The notes: a model not told the origin generated them from the sequence alone. DNA of 64,000 nt from Croceibacterium aestuarii (GCF_030657335.1 NZ_CP131039.1:1752501-1816500), one strand, 5' to 3'; numbered from the stretch's first letter, positions 18,336-28,016 are shown. A program made the numbers and translations.

Positions 18336-19736
18336 CTAATTGCCGTGCCCCGCGGGAGCGGGCGGCTCGCCGAGGGCATCGCCCATGCGGCGGAGCGCCG
18401 CGACCTTGTCGTAGAGCGGCTGCCAGTCGTCGCGCTCGGCAATCGCGGCCCAGATCGCTTCGACTTCGTCGATCAGCATCGCCTGCGGACCCGCGCCGTC
18501 CCAGTAGGGATGGTCGCCGGGTACCGGCTGGAACGGGGCCAGGGCCTGCGCCAGCTCACCGCTCGCGCCGCGGCCCCCGCGGTGGGCGAAGAAGAACGCA
18601 TCGGGGCCGAGCTTGCCCTCGCGCATCGTCCGCTCTGCCGCGCCGATCAAGGCGACCGCGCAGTCGCGGTCGGCGCCGGTGACACCGAGTCGCCAGCAGA
18701 AGCGCCGCGCCATCGCCGCGCTGTAGCAATCGCCGAAGCGGTTGAATGCGGCGACCAGCGGTTCGGGTTCGCAGATCGTCCGCAGGGCAATGGCCAGCTG
18801 GCCGAGGTTCCAGTGGATCGCCTCGGGCTGGCGGCCGAAGGCGTAGAGCCCGCCATGGTCGAAATAGGCGGCGGTGAAGGCGGGGTCCCATTGCGGCAGC
18901 CAGCGCCACGGCCCGTAGTCGAAGCTTTCGCCGGTGACGTTCATGTTGTCGGAATTGAGCACCCCGTGGACGAACCCGGCGACCATGTAGCTCGCGGCGA
19001 GATCGGCCAGCCGCTCGACCGCCTGGTGCATCAGCCGTGCGGCCGGTTCGTCGCGCCCCGGTGCGTCTTCGGGCGGCGGCGGGCCGGGATAGGTCTCCAA
19101 GCAGTATTCGGCCAGCGCACGCATGTGGTCAGACTCCCCGAGGGCGGCGAGGCGTTGGAACGTGCCGATGCGGATGTGCGAGTGGCTGAGGCGCACGAGC
19201 ACGGCAGAGCGGGTGGGAGAGGGCTCGTCGCCGCGCTCCAGCGCTTCGCCGGTCTCGATCACCGAGAAAGTCTTGGAGGTATAGACGCCGAGCGCCTCGA
19301 GCATTTCGGTCGCCAGGATTTCGCGTACGGCGCCCTTCAGCGTCAGCCGGCCGTCCGCGGTGCGGCTGTAGGGGGTCAGCCCGCTGCCCTTGGTGCCCAG
19401 ATCGAGCAGGCGGCCGGGTGCATCGCGCAGCTGGGCGAAGGTAAAGCCGCGGCCGTCGCCGATTTCGGGATTGTACACCCGGAACTGGTGGCCATGGTAC
19501 CGCTGGGCGAGCGGCTGAGGCAGGTTTTCGGGCAAAGGCTCGAATTTGCCGAAATGGCCAATCCATTGCTCATCCGACAGGTCCGCCAGCCCGACCGCCC
19601 CGTCCCAGCGGCGGTTGCGAAAGCGCAGCTCGTGCATCGGGAAATCGGCGGATTCGACGCGATCGGTCAGCCAGTCGGCCAGGGCGAGGAGTCGGGGATC
19701 GGGACGGTAAGGGGCAGGTTGCGGTTCGGCGCGCAT
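18336..19736 (-). CDS. selO: Protein adenylyltransferase SelO (YdiU family pseudokinase)
   Basis: 466 aa, typical for bacterial SelO, which transfers AMP from ATP to Ser/Thr/Tyr of proteins and is linked to redox stress. Conserved stretches include YHGHQFRVYNPEIGDGRG, the GTKGSGLTPYSRTADGRLTLKGAVRE region with the inverted nucleotide-binding site, and GVLNSDNMNVTGESFDYGPW, where the DN and DYG motifs bind metal. The C-terminus ends GEPPAPAGHGN with no selenocysteine or Cys, unlike eukaryotic SelO. Confidence 0.94.
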   Translation of the reverse strand: MRAEPQPAPYRPDPRLLALADWLTDRVESADFPMHELRFRNRRWDGAVGLADLSDEQWIGHFGKFEPLPENLPQPLAQRYHGHQFRVYNPEIGDGRGFTFAQLRDAPGRLLDLGTKGSGLTPYSRTADGRLTLKGAVREILATEMLEALGVYTSKTFSVIETGEALERGDEPSPTRSAVLVRLSHSHIRIGTFQRLAALGESDHMRALAEYCLETYPGPPPPEDAPGRDEPAARLMHQAVERLADLAASYMVAGFVHGVLNSDNMNVTGESFDYGPWRWLPQWDPAFTAAYFDHGGLYAFGRQPEAIHWNLGQLAIALRTICEPEPLVAAFNRFGDCYSAAMARRFCWRLGVTGADRDCAVALIGAAERTMREGKLGPDAFFFAHRGGRGASGELAQALAPFQPVPGDHPYWDGAGPQAMLIDEVEAIWAAIAERDDWQPLYDKVAALRRMGDALGEPPAPAGHGN

Positions 19737-19778
19737 CTGGCATTAGTGGTCTTCGATGCTCCGGGGGACAAGCCGCCA

Positions 19779-20651
19779 ATGAAAGATAATCCGGCCCCGT
19801 TCGCCGGCCGCGAGTGGCGCGCCGAAGATGGCCTGCTGCTGCATTACCGCGAATATCCCGGAAGCAATGCAGGTCGGCCGACCTTGCTCTGCTTGCACGG
19901 CCTGACGCGCAACGCGCGCGATTTTACCGCCCTTGCCGACCGCTTCGCGGGCGAATGGCGCATCCTCGTTCCCGAGATGCGCGGCCGCGGCCGAAGCGAA
20001 TATTCACGCGATTCGTCGAACTACACGCTGCAGCAGTACGTGCGCGATGTCGTCCAGCTGCTGCGCGAACGCGAGGAAGGGCCGGTGGCGATCGTCGGCA
20101 CTTCGATGGGCGGCGTGATGGCCATGGCGATCGCGCGGGACGATTCGTGGCCGCTTGCCGGTGTCGCGCTCAACGACATCGGGCCCGATCTCGAGCCGGC
20201 GGGCGTGGCGCGAATTCGCGATTATGTCGGGCAGGGGGGCAGCTACGAAACCTGGATGCACGCTGCGCGCGCGCTGCGCGAAAGCATGGGCGCGGCCCAT
20301 CCGGACTTCGGCCTTTCCCAGTGGATAGCCCTTGCCAAGCAGGTGATGTGCATTAGCGGAAGCGGGCGCATCACCTTCGACTACGACATGCGCATCGCGG
20401 ACCTGTTCGACAATGCCGACGATGGGCTCGACGCCGATCTGTGGCCGGCCTTTCGCGCACTTGCCGGCAAGCCTTTGCTGGTGCTGCGCGGCGAGCTTTC
20501 GGACTTGCTCTCGCCTGCGACGGTCGAGCGAATGCAGCGAGAAGTGCCCGGGACGCGTGCGGTCACGGTGCCGCGCGTCGGCCACCCCCCGATGCTCGAC
20601 GAACCCGCGGCCCTCGAGGCAATCGGCGACTGGCTGGCAGAGATCGCATGA
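19779..20651 (+). CDS. Alpha/beta-fold hydrolase
   Basis: 290 aa, soluble. The HG oxyanion segment (LLCLHGLTRNARDF), nucleophile elbow GTSMGG, an acid at the LLVLRGELSDLL strand and catalytic His in PRVGHPPMLDEP give a complete triad. The start MKDNPAPFAGREW at 19779 was chosen because all upstream frame lies antisense over selO. The TGA overlaps the ATG of the following glycosyltransferase gene (ATGA), so the two are translationally coupled. Substrate unknown. Confidence 0.88.
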   Translation: MKDNPAPFAGREWRAEDGLLLHYREYPGSNAGRPTLLCLHGLTRNARDFTALADRFAGEWRILVPEMRGRGRSEYSRDSSNYTLQQYVRDVVQLLREREEGPVAIVGTSMGGVMAMAIARDDSWPLAGVALNDIGPDLEPAGVARIRDYVGQGGSYETWMHAARALRESMGAAHPDFGLSQWIALAKQVMCISGSGRITFDYDMRIADLFDNADDGLDADLWPAFRALAGKPLLVLRGELSDLLSPATVERMQREVPGTRAVTVPRVGHPPMLDEPAALEAIGDWLAEIA

Positions 20652-21787
20652 CCGCCCAGGGTTCCCGGCCGCGTATCCTGCATCTGCATTCGACGTTCGA
20701 CGCGGGCGGCAAGGAAGTGCGCTGCGTGCAACTGGTCAACGCGCTGGGGCGCCAAGCCGAGCACGCCATCGTATCGGACGACCCTGCGCGGCGGGGTGCT
20801 GCCGGGCTGCTCGATGGCAAGGCGCCGGTCAGCTGGCCGCCGTTCCCATCGCTTTCCGGCAAGCCGTGGCCGGGCCGGCTGGCGCGGCTCGCCGCGGCGA
20901 TGCAGTCATACGATCTCGTTTGTACCTACAACTGGGGGGCTATGGACGCGGTGCTCGCGCACACCCTGTTTGCCGACGCCTATAGGTTGCCGCCGCTGGT
21001 TCATCACGAGGACGGCTTCAACGAGGACGAAGCGAACGGGCTCAAGCCTGCGCGCAATCTCTATCGGCGTATCGCGCTCGGGCGGACGGCAGCGCTGGTG
21101 GTTCCGTCGCGCACGCTGGAAACCGTTGCGCTGCGCGCCTGGCACCAACCGCGCAGCCGGGTACGGCGGATCCCCAACGGGGTCCCGACCGCGGCCTATG
21201 CCCGCAAGCCCAGGCCCGATCTGCTGCCGGGCCTGGTTAAGCGCAGAGGTGAACTGTGGGTGGGAACGCTCGCCGGGCTGCGCAAGATCAAGAACCTGCC
21301 GGCGCTGGTCCGCGCCTTCGCCGGCTTGGCGGAGGAATGGCAACTTGTCATCGCCGGCGAGGGGCCGGAGCGGGGTGCGATCGAAGACGAGGCGCGGCGC
21401 CTGGGGATCGAGGACCGCGTACACCTCCCGGGCTTCGCGGAAGCTGCCGCGCTCGCTCCCCTGTTCGACATCTTCGCACTCTCCTCGCAATCTGAGCAAT
21501 TCCCGATCTCGGTAATTGAGGCGATGGCGGCCGGGGTGCCAGTGGCGGCGCCGGCGGTCGGGGATGTATCGGCGATGGTCGCCAAGGAAAACCTCCCCTT
21601 CATCGTCCCGCCCGGCGACGAGGCGGCCCTCGCCGCCGCGCTGACAGCCTTGGCGGCCGATCCCGCGCTGCGCGCCAGCGTCGGCTTGGCCAACCGGGCC
21701 AAGGCGCGCGCCGAGTTCGAGGAAGCGAAGATGGTTGAGCGCTACAAGGCGCTCTACTGGTCGGCCATTGCGCGCCGCGCCGAGTGA
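20648..21787 (+). CDS. GT4-family glycosyltransferase
   Basis: 379-aa GT-B enzyme. The N-terminal ILHLHSTFDAGGKEVRC is the acceptor-domain start. In the C-terminal half, VGTLAGLRKIKNLPALVRAFAGL and VIAGEGPERGAIE form the donor site, and the E-x7-E motif is in SEQFPISVIEAMAAGVPV. GT4 enzymes of this type work on lipids, polysaccharides or LPS at the cytoplasmic face. It overlaps the upstream hydrolase by 4 bp. The acceptor cannot be read from the sequence. Confidence 0.9.
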   Translation: MTAQGSRPRILHLHSTFDAGGKEVRCVQLVNALGRQAEHAIVSDDPARRGAAGLLDGKAPVSWPPFPSLSGKPWPGRLARLAAAMQSYDLVCTYNWGAMDAVLAHTLFADAYRLPPLVHHEDGFNEDEANGLKPARNLYRRIALGRTAALVVPSRTLETVALRAWHQPRSRVRRIPNGVPTAAYARKPRPDLLPGLVKRRGELWVGTLAGLRKIKNLPALVRAFAGLAEEWQLVIAGEGPERGAIEDEARRLGIEDRVHLPGFAEAAALAPLFDIFALSSQSEQFPISVIEAMAAGVPVAAPAVGDVSAMVAKENLPFIVPPGDEAALAAALTALAADPALRASVGLANRAKARAEFEEAKMVERYKALYWSAIARRAE

Positions 21788-21902
21788 TCCCGCGCTTCAC
21801 CGGCGGTTCACCTGCCCGGGGACACTTGCGGACAAGGCAATTGCGAATTCGCGCCCGTGGCCCTAACGGGGCGCGCAGAGAGAAACCAGCAACGGACCCC
21901 GC

Positions 21903-22688
21903 GTGGCCCTGACACCTACGACACCGCAATCCGAGGAAGACAAGCGCGCCTCGCGCGAGAACGCGCAGCAGGACATGCTGCTGCGCGAAGTGGACGAGGC
22001 CGTACGCCAGGATGAAGCGGCCCAGTTCGCCAAGAAATACGGCAAGCTCATCGCCGGGGTGATCGTCGCCGCTTTGCTCGCTTTCGGTGGCTACCTGCTG
22101 TGGCAGGAGAACCAGGAGAAGACGCTCGAGGAAGGCTCGGAGACGTTCGTCACCGCGCTCGACCAGCTCGATGCCGGCAATCTCGACAAGGCGGACCAGC
22201 AACTGGCGGCGATTTCTACCGAAGGCTCGCCGGGCGCCCAGGCGGCGGCGGACCTGCTGCGCGCGGCCATCGCTGCCGACAAGAAAGACACCGCCAAGGC
22301 CGCGCAGATGTTCTTTGCCGTGGCCGACGACGCCAGCGCTCCGCAGGCCTACCGCGACCTCGCCGCGATCCGCGGCGTTTCGGCCAACTACGACAAGATG
22401 AAGCCGCAGGAGGTCGTCGATCGTCTCAAGCCGCTCGCGGTACCGGGCAATGCGTTTTTCCCGAGTGCCGCCGAACTCGTCGCGATGGCTTACCTTCAAC
22501 AGGACAAGAAAGACCTCGCCGGCCCCTTGTTCGCCGCCATCGCCAAGGACGACACGGCGCCGCAGTCGCTCCGCTCGCGGGCGCGGCAGATGTCCGGTCT
22601 GCTCGGCTTCGATGCGGTGGAGGACGTCGACGAGGCGCTTTCCGAAATGGAAGAGCCGGGCACTGCGGTCAATCCCGCCGCGCAGTGA
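21903..22688 (+). CDS. YfgM-like TPR membrane protein
   Basis: 261 aa, starting at GTG. A cytoplasmic N-terminus (about 50 residues) precedes one transmembrane helix LIAGVIVAALLAFGGYLLW. The periplasmic remainder is a tetratricopeptide-like helical domain (PF09976). In E. coli YfgM contacts the Sec translocon and periplasmic chaperones. It lies directly before bamB, as in many proteobacteria, and its stop region overlaps the leader of bamB. Confidence 0.88.
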   Translation: MALTPTTPQSEEDKRASRENAQQDMLLREVDEAVRQDEAAQFAKKYGKLIAGVIVAALLAFGGYLLWQENQEKTLEEGSETFVTALDQLDAGNLDKADQQLAAISTEGSPGAQAAADLLRAAIAADKKDTAKAAQMFFAVADDASAPQAYRDLAAIRGVSANYDKMKPQEVVDRLKPLAVPGNAFFPSAAELVAMAYLQQDKKDLAGPLFAAIAKDDTAPQSLRSRARQMSGLLGFDAVEDVDEALSEMEEPGTAVNPAAQ

Positions 22689-22699
22689 TGGATGGACAT

Positions 22700-24046
22700 A
22701 TGAACGCCAAGACTTTCTCGCCTTTCCTGCGCAACAGCATTGCCGCCCTCGCGCTGGCCGGCATGCTCAGCGGCTGCGCTATCTTCGGTGGAAAGGACAA
22801 GGCCAAGACGCCGACCATCGGCAATCGCCAGCCGATCCTTTCGCGAATCGCCAATGCGGCGACCCCCGATCCGGCGCTGGCCGGCGTTGCGGTCGTCGTC
22901 CCGCCACCGCAGGTCAATGCCGACTTCGCGCAGGCCGCCGGCTCTGCGACCAAGGCCACCGGCAACCTCGCGCTGGCGGACAACCCCGCGCCGGTCTGGA
23001 CGGCATCGATCCCCGGCACCAGCAAGCGCGAGCGTCTTGCCGCCGCCCCGGTCGTCGGCGGGGGTCTGCTCTACGTGGTCGATACCAATGGCGCGGTGCA
23101 GGCGTTCGATGCCGCCACCGGGACGAAGCGGTGGACCTACCAGACCGACCTCGAAAAGGATCTGCGGCCCTCGTCGTTTGGCGGCGGCGTGAGCTATTTC
23201 GACGGCAAGGTCTACGCCACGAGCGGTGCGGGCGATGTGGTCAAGCTCGACGCCCAGACCGGCACCGAGGAATGGCGCGTGCGCCCGGCCGGGCCGCTCC
23301 GCGGATCGCCGACCGTCGCCTTCAACGCCGTCTATGCGATGACGCAGGACAATCAGATCTTCTCGCTGGCTACCGAAGACGGCCGCATCCTGTGGCAGGA
23401 TGCCGCCGCCTCCGGCGAAGCCGGCGTCTACGGCGTCGCCGCTCCAGCCGCGGGGCAGGGCACGGTCATCGCCGGTTACAGCACCGGTGAAATCGTCGCC
23501 TATCGCTACGAGAACGGTCGCACGCTGTGGTCGGACGCGCTGGCGCGGACGTCGATCTCGACCTCGGTGAGCACGCTGACCGACGTCGATGCCGACCCGA
23601 TCATCGACAACGGCCGCGTCTATGCGCTCGGCCAGGGCGGGCGCATGGCGGCTTACGAGCTGGTCACCGGGCAGCGCATCTGGGAACTCTCGCTGGCCGG
23701 GATATCGACCCCCGTGGTGGCCGGAGAGTGGATCTTCACGCTGACCGACGATGCACGGCTGCTGGCGATCGCCCGCTCGACCGGTAAGATCCGCTGGATC
23801 ACCCAGCTGATGCGCTACAAGAACGAGGAAAAGCGCACCAATCCGGTGTTCTGGACCGGTCCGGTGCTGGCCGGAAACAAGCTGTGGATCGCCAACACCC
23901 GCGGCGAGCTCAGGTCGGTGGACGTGATGACCGGCGAGGCGACCGATTTCACCAAGTTCGGCAGCGGCATTTCGCTGCCGCCGATCGTCGCCAACCAGAC
24001 GCTTTACGTGCTGGAAGACAGCGGAAAGATCACCGCCTTCCGCTGA
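22700..24046 (+). CDS. bamB: Outer-membrane assembly lipoprotein BamB
   Basis: 448 aa. A type II signal peptide with lipobox LSGC at residues 24-27 of MNAKTFSPFL... anchors it to the outer membrane. The mature part is a PQQ-like eight-bladed propeller with repeated GxxxAxDxxTGxxxW units (AFDAATGTKRW, KLDAQTGTEEWRV, YELVTGQRIWEL). BamB supports the BAM complex in inserting beta-barrel proteins. An ATG four codons upstream is possible, but 22700 has a better ribosome site (GGATGGA). der, often the next gene, does not follow. Confidence 0.94.
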   Translation: MNAKTFSPFLRNSIAALALAGMLSGCAIFGGKDKAKTPTIGNRQPILSRIANAATPDPALAGVAVVVPPPQVNADFAQAAGSATKATGNLALADNPAPVWTASIPGTSKRERLAAAPVVGGGLLYVVDTNGAVQAFDAATGTKRWTYQTDLEKDLRPSSFGGGVSYFDGKVYATSGAGDVVKLDAQTGTEEWRVRPAGPLRGSPTVAFNAVYAMTQDNQIFSLATEDGRILWQDAAASGEAGVYGVAAPAAGQGTVIAGYSTGEIVAYRYENGRTLWSDALARTSISTSVSTLTDVDADPIIDNGRVYALGQGGRMAAYELVTGQRIWELSLAGISTPVVAGEWIFTLTDDARLLAIARSTGKIRWITQLMRYKNEEKRTNPVFWTGPVLAGNKLWIANTRGELRSVDVMTGEATDFTKFGSGISLPPIVANQTLYVLEDSGKITAFR

Positions 24047-24112
24047 TTTCTCGGGCCTTTTGGCGCCACGTCTTACCCGGCTTTTAACCCTTTGGCGCTA
24101 GGGCCGGGCGCA

Positions 24113-25468
24113 ATGAACGCGCAGTCCCAAAAGGCGGGAGGACCGCCCGCGAGCGATGTTTCGCCGTGGGTCGGCGTCAGCGGGGTGCTGGCGCTGGCCG
24201 GATACGTTCTGCTTGCCCGCCATTGGCCGGACATCGCTGCCGCCTTCGATCTGCCGGGCCCGCGCGCGCGGCTTTCAGGACCGTACAGCGCCTTGCTGGC
24301 GATGGTGCTTACCGGCGGGGTGATGGCCGCCTGGTCGATCTTCGTCGACAAGGTCCACCGCAATCCCAGCACCGGCATCGACTGGTCCAGACCGCGCCCC
24401 TTGGCGCTCGCGCTCGAGACGGCGGTGACCAAGCTCGCGGGATTGTGGGCGACATGGGCGCTGATCGGCTTCGCCTATTGTCTCGGCCGTTTCTACTGGG
24501 ACGGGCAGTTCCTCTTCGCGATGGAAGTGATCGGCGCGGCGGCGCTGCCCCTGTTCGTGCTCTCGATCCCCTACGTGCTGTGGCTCGACCGGGTCCTGGT
24601 CCATCCGCGCGACGGGGCCTGGCACTTCGGCGCGCTGCTGATCGGGCGCGAGGCCTGGGATATCGAGCGGGTCAAGAAGCATTGGCGCGCCTGGGTCATC
24701 AAGGCCTTCTTCACCGCCTTCATGATTTCGATCCTGCCCCCGGGCTTCGCTCAAATCGTCAATGCCGACTTCTCGCAGGCGCTGTCCGATCCGGTCTATG
24801 CCGGCAACGCCCTGCTCAGCCTGATGTTCGTCGTCGACGTCCAGATCGGCACGGTCGGCTACTTGCTGACGATGCGCCCCCTCGACGCGCACATCCGCAG
24901 CGGCAATCCGCTGCTCGCCGGCTGGGTCGCCGCGCTGATGTGCTACCCGCCGTTCGTCTATGCCTTCATGGGCAACGGCGGGGTCATTCAATACGAATAC
25001 AACACCGCCGACTGGGCCTACTGGTTCGGCGGCCACGTCGCCGTGCTCTGGGCCTGGGCCGCACTGCTGGTCTTCCTGACGGCGGTCTACGCCTGGGCGA
25101 CCGTCGCCTTCGGCATCCGCTTCTCGAACCTGACCTATCGCGGCGTGCTGACCAATGGTCCGTACCGCTACACCCGGCACCCGGCCTACCTGGCCAAGAA
25201 CCTGTTCTGGTGGCTTTCGGTCATGCCGATGATGGTCACCAGCCACTCGTGGGTCGACGTGATCCGCAACACGGTGTTCATCGCCTGCGTCAGCGGGGTC
25301 TACTACTGGCGCGCCCGAACCGAGGAAGCGCACCTGCTCGGCGAGGACGCCAAGTACCGCGAATACCATGCCTGGATGCAGGAGCACGGGCTGATCACGG
25401 CGCCGCTCGCCCGCTTGCTGGGCCGGGCCAGAGGGCGGCGCATGCCGCTGGTGCAGCCGGCAGAATGA
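24113..25468 (+). CDS. Large membrane protein with C-terminal ICMT/PEMT-type methyltransferase-like domain
   Basis: 451 aa with about nine or ten hydrophobic helices. The last ~110 residues hold the signature of isoprenylcysteine carboxylmethyltransferase/phospholipid N-methyltransferase-like proteins: GVLTNGPYRYTRHPAYLAKN, where RHP is the cofactor-binding element, followed by RTEEAHLLGEDAKYREY. The long N-terminal membrane part is larger than in simple ICMT-like enzymes. It probably modifies a lipid, but the substrate is unknown. Its stop abuts the convergent monooxygenase gene. Confidence 0.8.
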   Translation: MNAQSQKAGGPPASDVSPWVGVSGVLALAGYVLLARHWPDIAAAFDLPGPRARLSGPYSALLAMVLTGGVMAAWSIFVDKVHRNPSTGIDWSRPRPLALALETAVTKLAGLWATWALIGFAYCLGRFYWDGQFLFAMEVIGAAALPLFVLSIPYVLWLDRVLVHPRDGAWHFGALLIGREAWDIERVKKHWRAWVIKAFFTAFMISILPPGFAQIVNADFSQALSDPVYAGNALLSLMFVVDVQIGTVGYLLTMRPLDAHIRSGNPLLAGWVAALMCYPPFVYAFMGNGGVIQYEYNTADWAYWFGGHVAVLWAWAALLVFLTAVYAWATVAFGIRFSNLTYRGVLTNGPYRYTRHPAYLAKNLFWWLSVMPMMVTSHSWVDVIRNTVFIACVSGVYYWRARTEEAHLLGEDAKYREYHAWMQEHGLITAPLARLLGRARGRRMPLVQPAE

Positions 25469-25768
25469 TCAGAACGGGTCGGCTTGGCCCGCTTCGCGAA
25501 TGGAAATCTCGCGGTCGTGGAAGCCTAGCGCGTCGCGCTCCTTCTGCCAGCGGAGCATGTGCGCGGTCGCGAAGTGCGCTTCCAGCGCGGCGCGATCGTC
25601 CCATTCCTCGTAGACCCTGAACAGGCCGGCCTCCGAAACGTCTTCGGCGTAGGAATAAGCGCGGCAAGCAGGTTCGAGGAGCGACGCCGCGACCACCTTG
25701 CGCATCGGTTCGCGCGCCTCGTCAATCCGGCCCGGCGGCAAGCGAAAATGCCCGCTGACGACGATCAC
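25469..25768 (-). CDS. Antibiotic biosynthesis monooxygenase (ABM)-fold protein
   Basis: 99 aa, a single dimeric alpha-beta barrel of the ABM/YgiN type: MIVVSGHFRLPPGRIDEARE, ACRAYSYAEDV, LFRVYEEWDDRAALEAHFATAHM. Members are cofactor-free monooxygenases or quinol/heme-related enzymes. It sits five bases downstream of gshA on the same strand and is probably co-transcribed with it, so a redox-protective role is possible but unproven. Confidence 0.88.
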   Translation of the reverse strand: MIVVSGHFRLPPGRIDEAREPMRKVVAASLLEPACRAYSYAEDVSEAGLFRVYEEWDDRAALEAHFATAHMLRWQKERDALGFHDREISIREAGQADPF

Positions 25769-25773
25769 CGCGC

Positions 25774-27144
25774 TCAGAAGCTCTCTTCATAGACGCGGGC
25801 GATGTCGCCCGCCCACTCGCCGTGGAACTTGTCGAGCAGGCGCTGCGCCGGAACCTTACCGGATTCGACGATTTCCTCGAGCGGCTCGAGGAAGCCGGTC
25901 TCGTTGTCGCCGCTGGCGTTGAGCCGGGCCCGGCGCGAGAGTCCGCCGCGGACGATCGGCAGGATTTCGCGGGCCAGCGACAGGAGCGTCTTGCCCCCGG
26001 GGATCGGCGCCCCGAGTGCCAGCTTGGGCACTGCGTGGCGCAGCGCCTCGCGCTCCTCCATCGTCCAGTCCTTGACGAGGTCCCACGCGGCGTCGAGCGC
26101 GGCGCGGTCGTAGAGCAGGCCGACCCACAGCGCGGGCAGGGCGCAAATGCGGTTCCACGGGCCCCCGTCGGCGCCGCGCATCTCGAGGAACGACTTGAGC
26201 CGCACCTCGGGGAAAGCGGTCGAAAGGTGGTCGATCCAGTCGCTTTCGAGCGGCAGTTCGCCGGGCAGCGCCGGCAACTCGCCCCTGAGGAAATCGCGGA
26301 AGCTCTGGCCGGCGGCGTCGATGTATTTCCCTTCGCGGAAAACGAAGTACATCGGCACGTCGAGCATGTAGTCGACATAGCGCTCGTAACCGAAGCCGTC
26401 CTCGAACACGAAAGGCAACATGCCCGTGCGATGCGGATCGGTGTCGGACCAGATGTGGCTGCGATAGCTGAGGTAGCCGTTGGGCTTGCCCTCGGTGAAG
26501 GGCGAGTTGGCGAATAGCCCGGTGGCCAGCGGCTGGAGCGCGAGGGAGGCGCGAAACTTGGCCACCATGTCCTCCTCGCTCGAGTAGTCGAGGTTCGTCT
26601 GGATGGTGCAGGTTCGCAGCATCATGTCGAGGCCGAGATTGCCGACCCGCGGCATATGCCGCAGCATGATGTCGTAGCGGCCCTTGGGCATGATCGGCAG
26701 CGCGGCGCGGGTCTTGTCGGGCCACATTCCGAGACCGAGAAAACCGACGCCGAGCGTCTCTCCTACAGCCTTGCACTGGGTCAGGTGCCGGCCGGTTTCG
26801 GCGCAAGTCTCGTGAAGGTTCTCGACCGCGGCTCCCGACAGCTCGAGCTGGCCGGCCGGTTCGAGGCTGATCGTGCCGTCCTCGCCACCCATGGCGATGA
26901 CCTTTCCGCCTTCCTCGATCGGCTTCCAGCCGAACTGCTGCATTTCCAGCAGGATATCGCGGATGCCTCCGGGCTCGTCGTAGCTCGGGGCGGAATGGTC
27001 GGAGAGCTTGTAGACGAGCTTTTCGTGCTCGGTGCCGATGCGCCAGCGATCGCGCGGCTTCTCGCCGTCCTGCATCGGGGCCACGAGCTGATCGCGGCTC
27101 TCGATCCGCGGCTCCTCCCCCTCTGACGCCTTGCGCGTGCTCAT
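25774..27144 (-). CDS. gshA: Glutamate-cysteine ligase (plant/alphaproteobacterial type)
   Basis: First step of glutathione synthesis, ATP-dependent joining of Glu and Cys. The 456-aa protein belongs to the class shared by alphaproteobacteria and plants: WRIGTEHEKLVY near residue 34, GGEDGTISLEPAGQLELSG around 86-104, TCTIQTNLDYSSE around 178, and SPFTEGKPNGYLSYRSHIW. It follows rsmE on the minus strand with an 80-bp gap and precedes the ABM gene by 5 bp. Confidence 0.95.
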   Translation of the reverse strand: MSTRKASEGEEPRIESRDQLVAPMQDGEKPRDRWRIGTEHEKLVYKLSDHSAPSYDEPGGIRDILLEMQQFGWKPIEEGGKVIAMGGEDGTISLEPAGQLELSGAAVENLHETCAETGRHLTQCKAVGETLGVGFLGLGMWPDKTRAALPIMPKGRYDIMLRHMPRVGNLGLDMMLRTCTIQTNLDYSSEEDMVAKFRASLALQPLATGLFANSPFTEGKPNGYLSYRSHIWSDTDPHRTGMLPFVFEDGFGYERYVDYMLDVPMYFVFREGKYIDAAGQSFRDFLRGELPALPGELPLESDWIDHLSTAFPEVRLKSFLEMRGADGGPWNRICALPALWVGLLYDRAALDAAWDLVKDWTMEEREALRHAVPKLALGAPIPGGKTLLSLAREILPIVRGGLSRRARLNASGDNETGFLEPLEEIVESGKVPAQRLLDKFHGEWAGDIARVYEESF

Positions 27145-27224
27145 AGCCCGACGCCTTTAGCGTTTCGCTGCGCGCAGGCCAGCGCAATTTGCTTTTGTCC
27201 GGAAAAGCGGCCTCGGCCCGGCAC

Positions 27225-27968
27225 TTACCAGTCGCCCGCCGCGCCCATCCACAAGGCGGTCGCGGCGATTGCCGCGGTCTCGCCGCGCAGGATACGCGGA
27301 CCGAGCGACACGGGGATGGCGGCGGGATGCGCGCGAATGGCGTCGCGCTCGGCATCGTCGAATCCGCCCTCGGGGCCGGTAACTATGGCGGCTGGGCCCG
27401 CGTGCGCGGCGAAGGCTGTCGCGGCCGGCTTGCCGCCGAGCTCGTCGGCGAAGAACAGCGCCCGGCCCGCCGGCCAGTCGCGCAGGAGGGCGTCGAGCGA
27501 AACGGGCGCATCGACGTGCGGCAGGGCGGTGCGGGCGCACTGCTCGGCGGCCTCGACCACGTGGGCGCACGCCCGGTCGAGGTTGAGCTTGTCGGCCACG
27601 CAGCGCCGGGTGACCACCGGCCGGATGGCGCGCACGCCGAGTTCGGTCGCCTTCTCCAGCACGAGATCGAAACGGTCCTTCTTGAGCAGCGCCGGGCAGA
27701 GCCAGAAATCGGGCACTTCCTCGCGGGGCCGCAACCGTTCGACCGGGTCGAGCACGACCTCGCGCTTGCCGGCCGATAGCACTCGCGCAGCCCATTCGCC
27801 GGTGGCGTCGTCGCAGAGCACGACAGCGTCGCCTTCGCTGACGCGCATGACCTTGGCGAGATAGTGCGCCTGGTTGCCCGCGACCGAAACGCTCGCGCCG
27901 GACGCCAGCGGTCCGGGGAGGAACAGCCGTGGGGCGCTGCGCGGCGGCCAGGCGGGCGTGGCGGGCAT
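27225..27968 (-). CDS. rsmE: 16S rRNA (uracil1498-N3)-methyltransferase RsmE
   Basis: SPOUT-family enzyme methylating U1498 of 16S rRNA. The 247-aa protein has an N-terminal PUA-like domain (RLFLPGPLASG, HYLAKVMRVSEGDAVVLCD) and a C-terminal knot with the SAM-binding segments VTGPEGGFDDAE and SLGPRILRGETAAIAA. Upstream gene of the rsmE-gshA-ABM run. Confidence 0.95.
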   Translation of the reverse strand: MPATPAWPPRSAPRLFLPGPLASGASVSVAGNQAHYLAKVMRVSEGDAVVLCDDATGEWAARVLSAGKREVVLDPVERLRPREEVPDFWLCPALLKKDRFDLVLEKATELGVRAIRPVVTRRCVADKLNLDRACAHVVEAAEQCARTALPHVDAPVSLDALLRDWPAGRALFFADELGGKPAATAFAAHAGPAAIVTGPEGGFDDAERDAIRAHPAAIPVSLGPRILRGETAAIAATALWMGAAGDW

Positions 27969-28016
27969 AGTTCTTCCCTGTCGAAGCGGCGCACAAACGG
28001 CAAGACCTGTGGCGGA

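Noticed and set aside
18330-19778. N-terminal 480 codons of a 773-codon frame ending in the alpha/beta hydrolase
   Set aside because: This part is antisense to selO and has no domain; the hydrolase starts at the ATG at 19779, so it is not a fusion protein.
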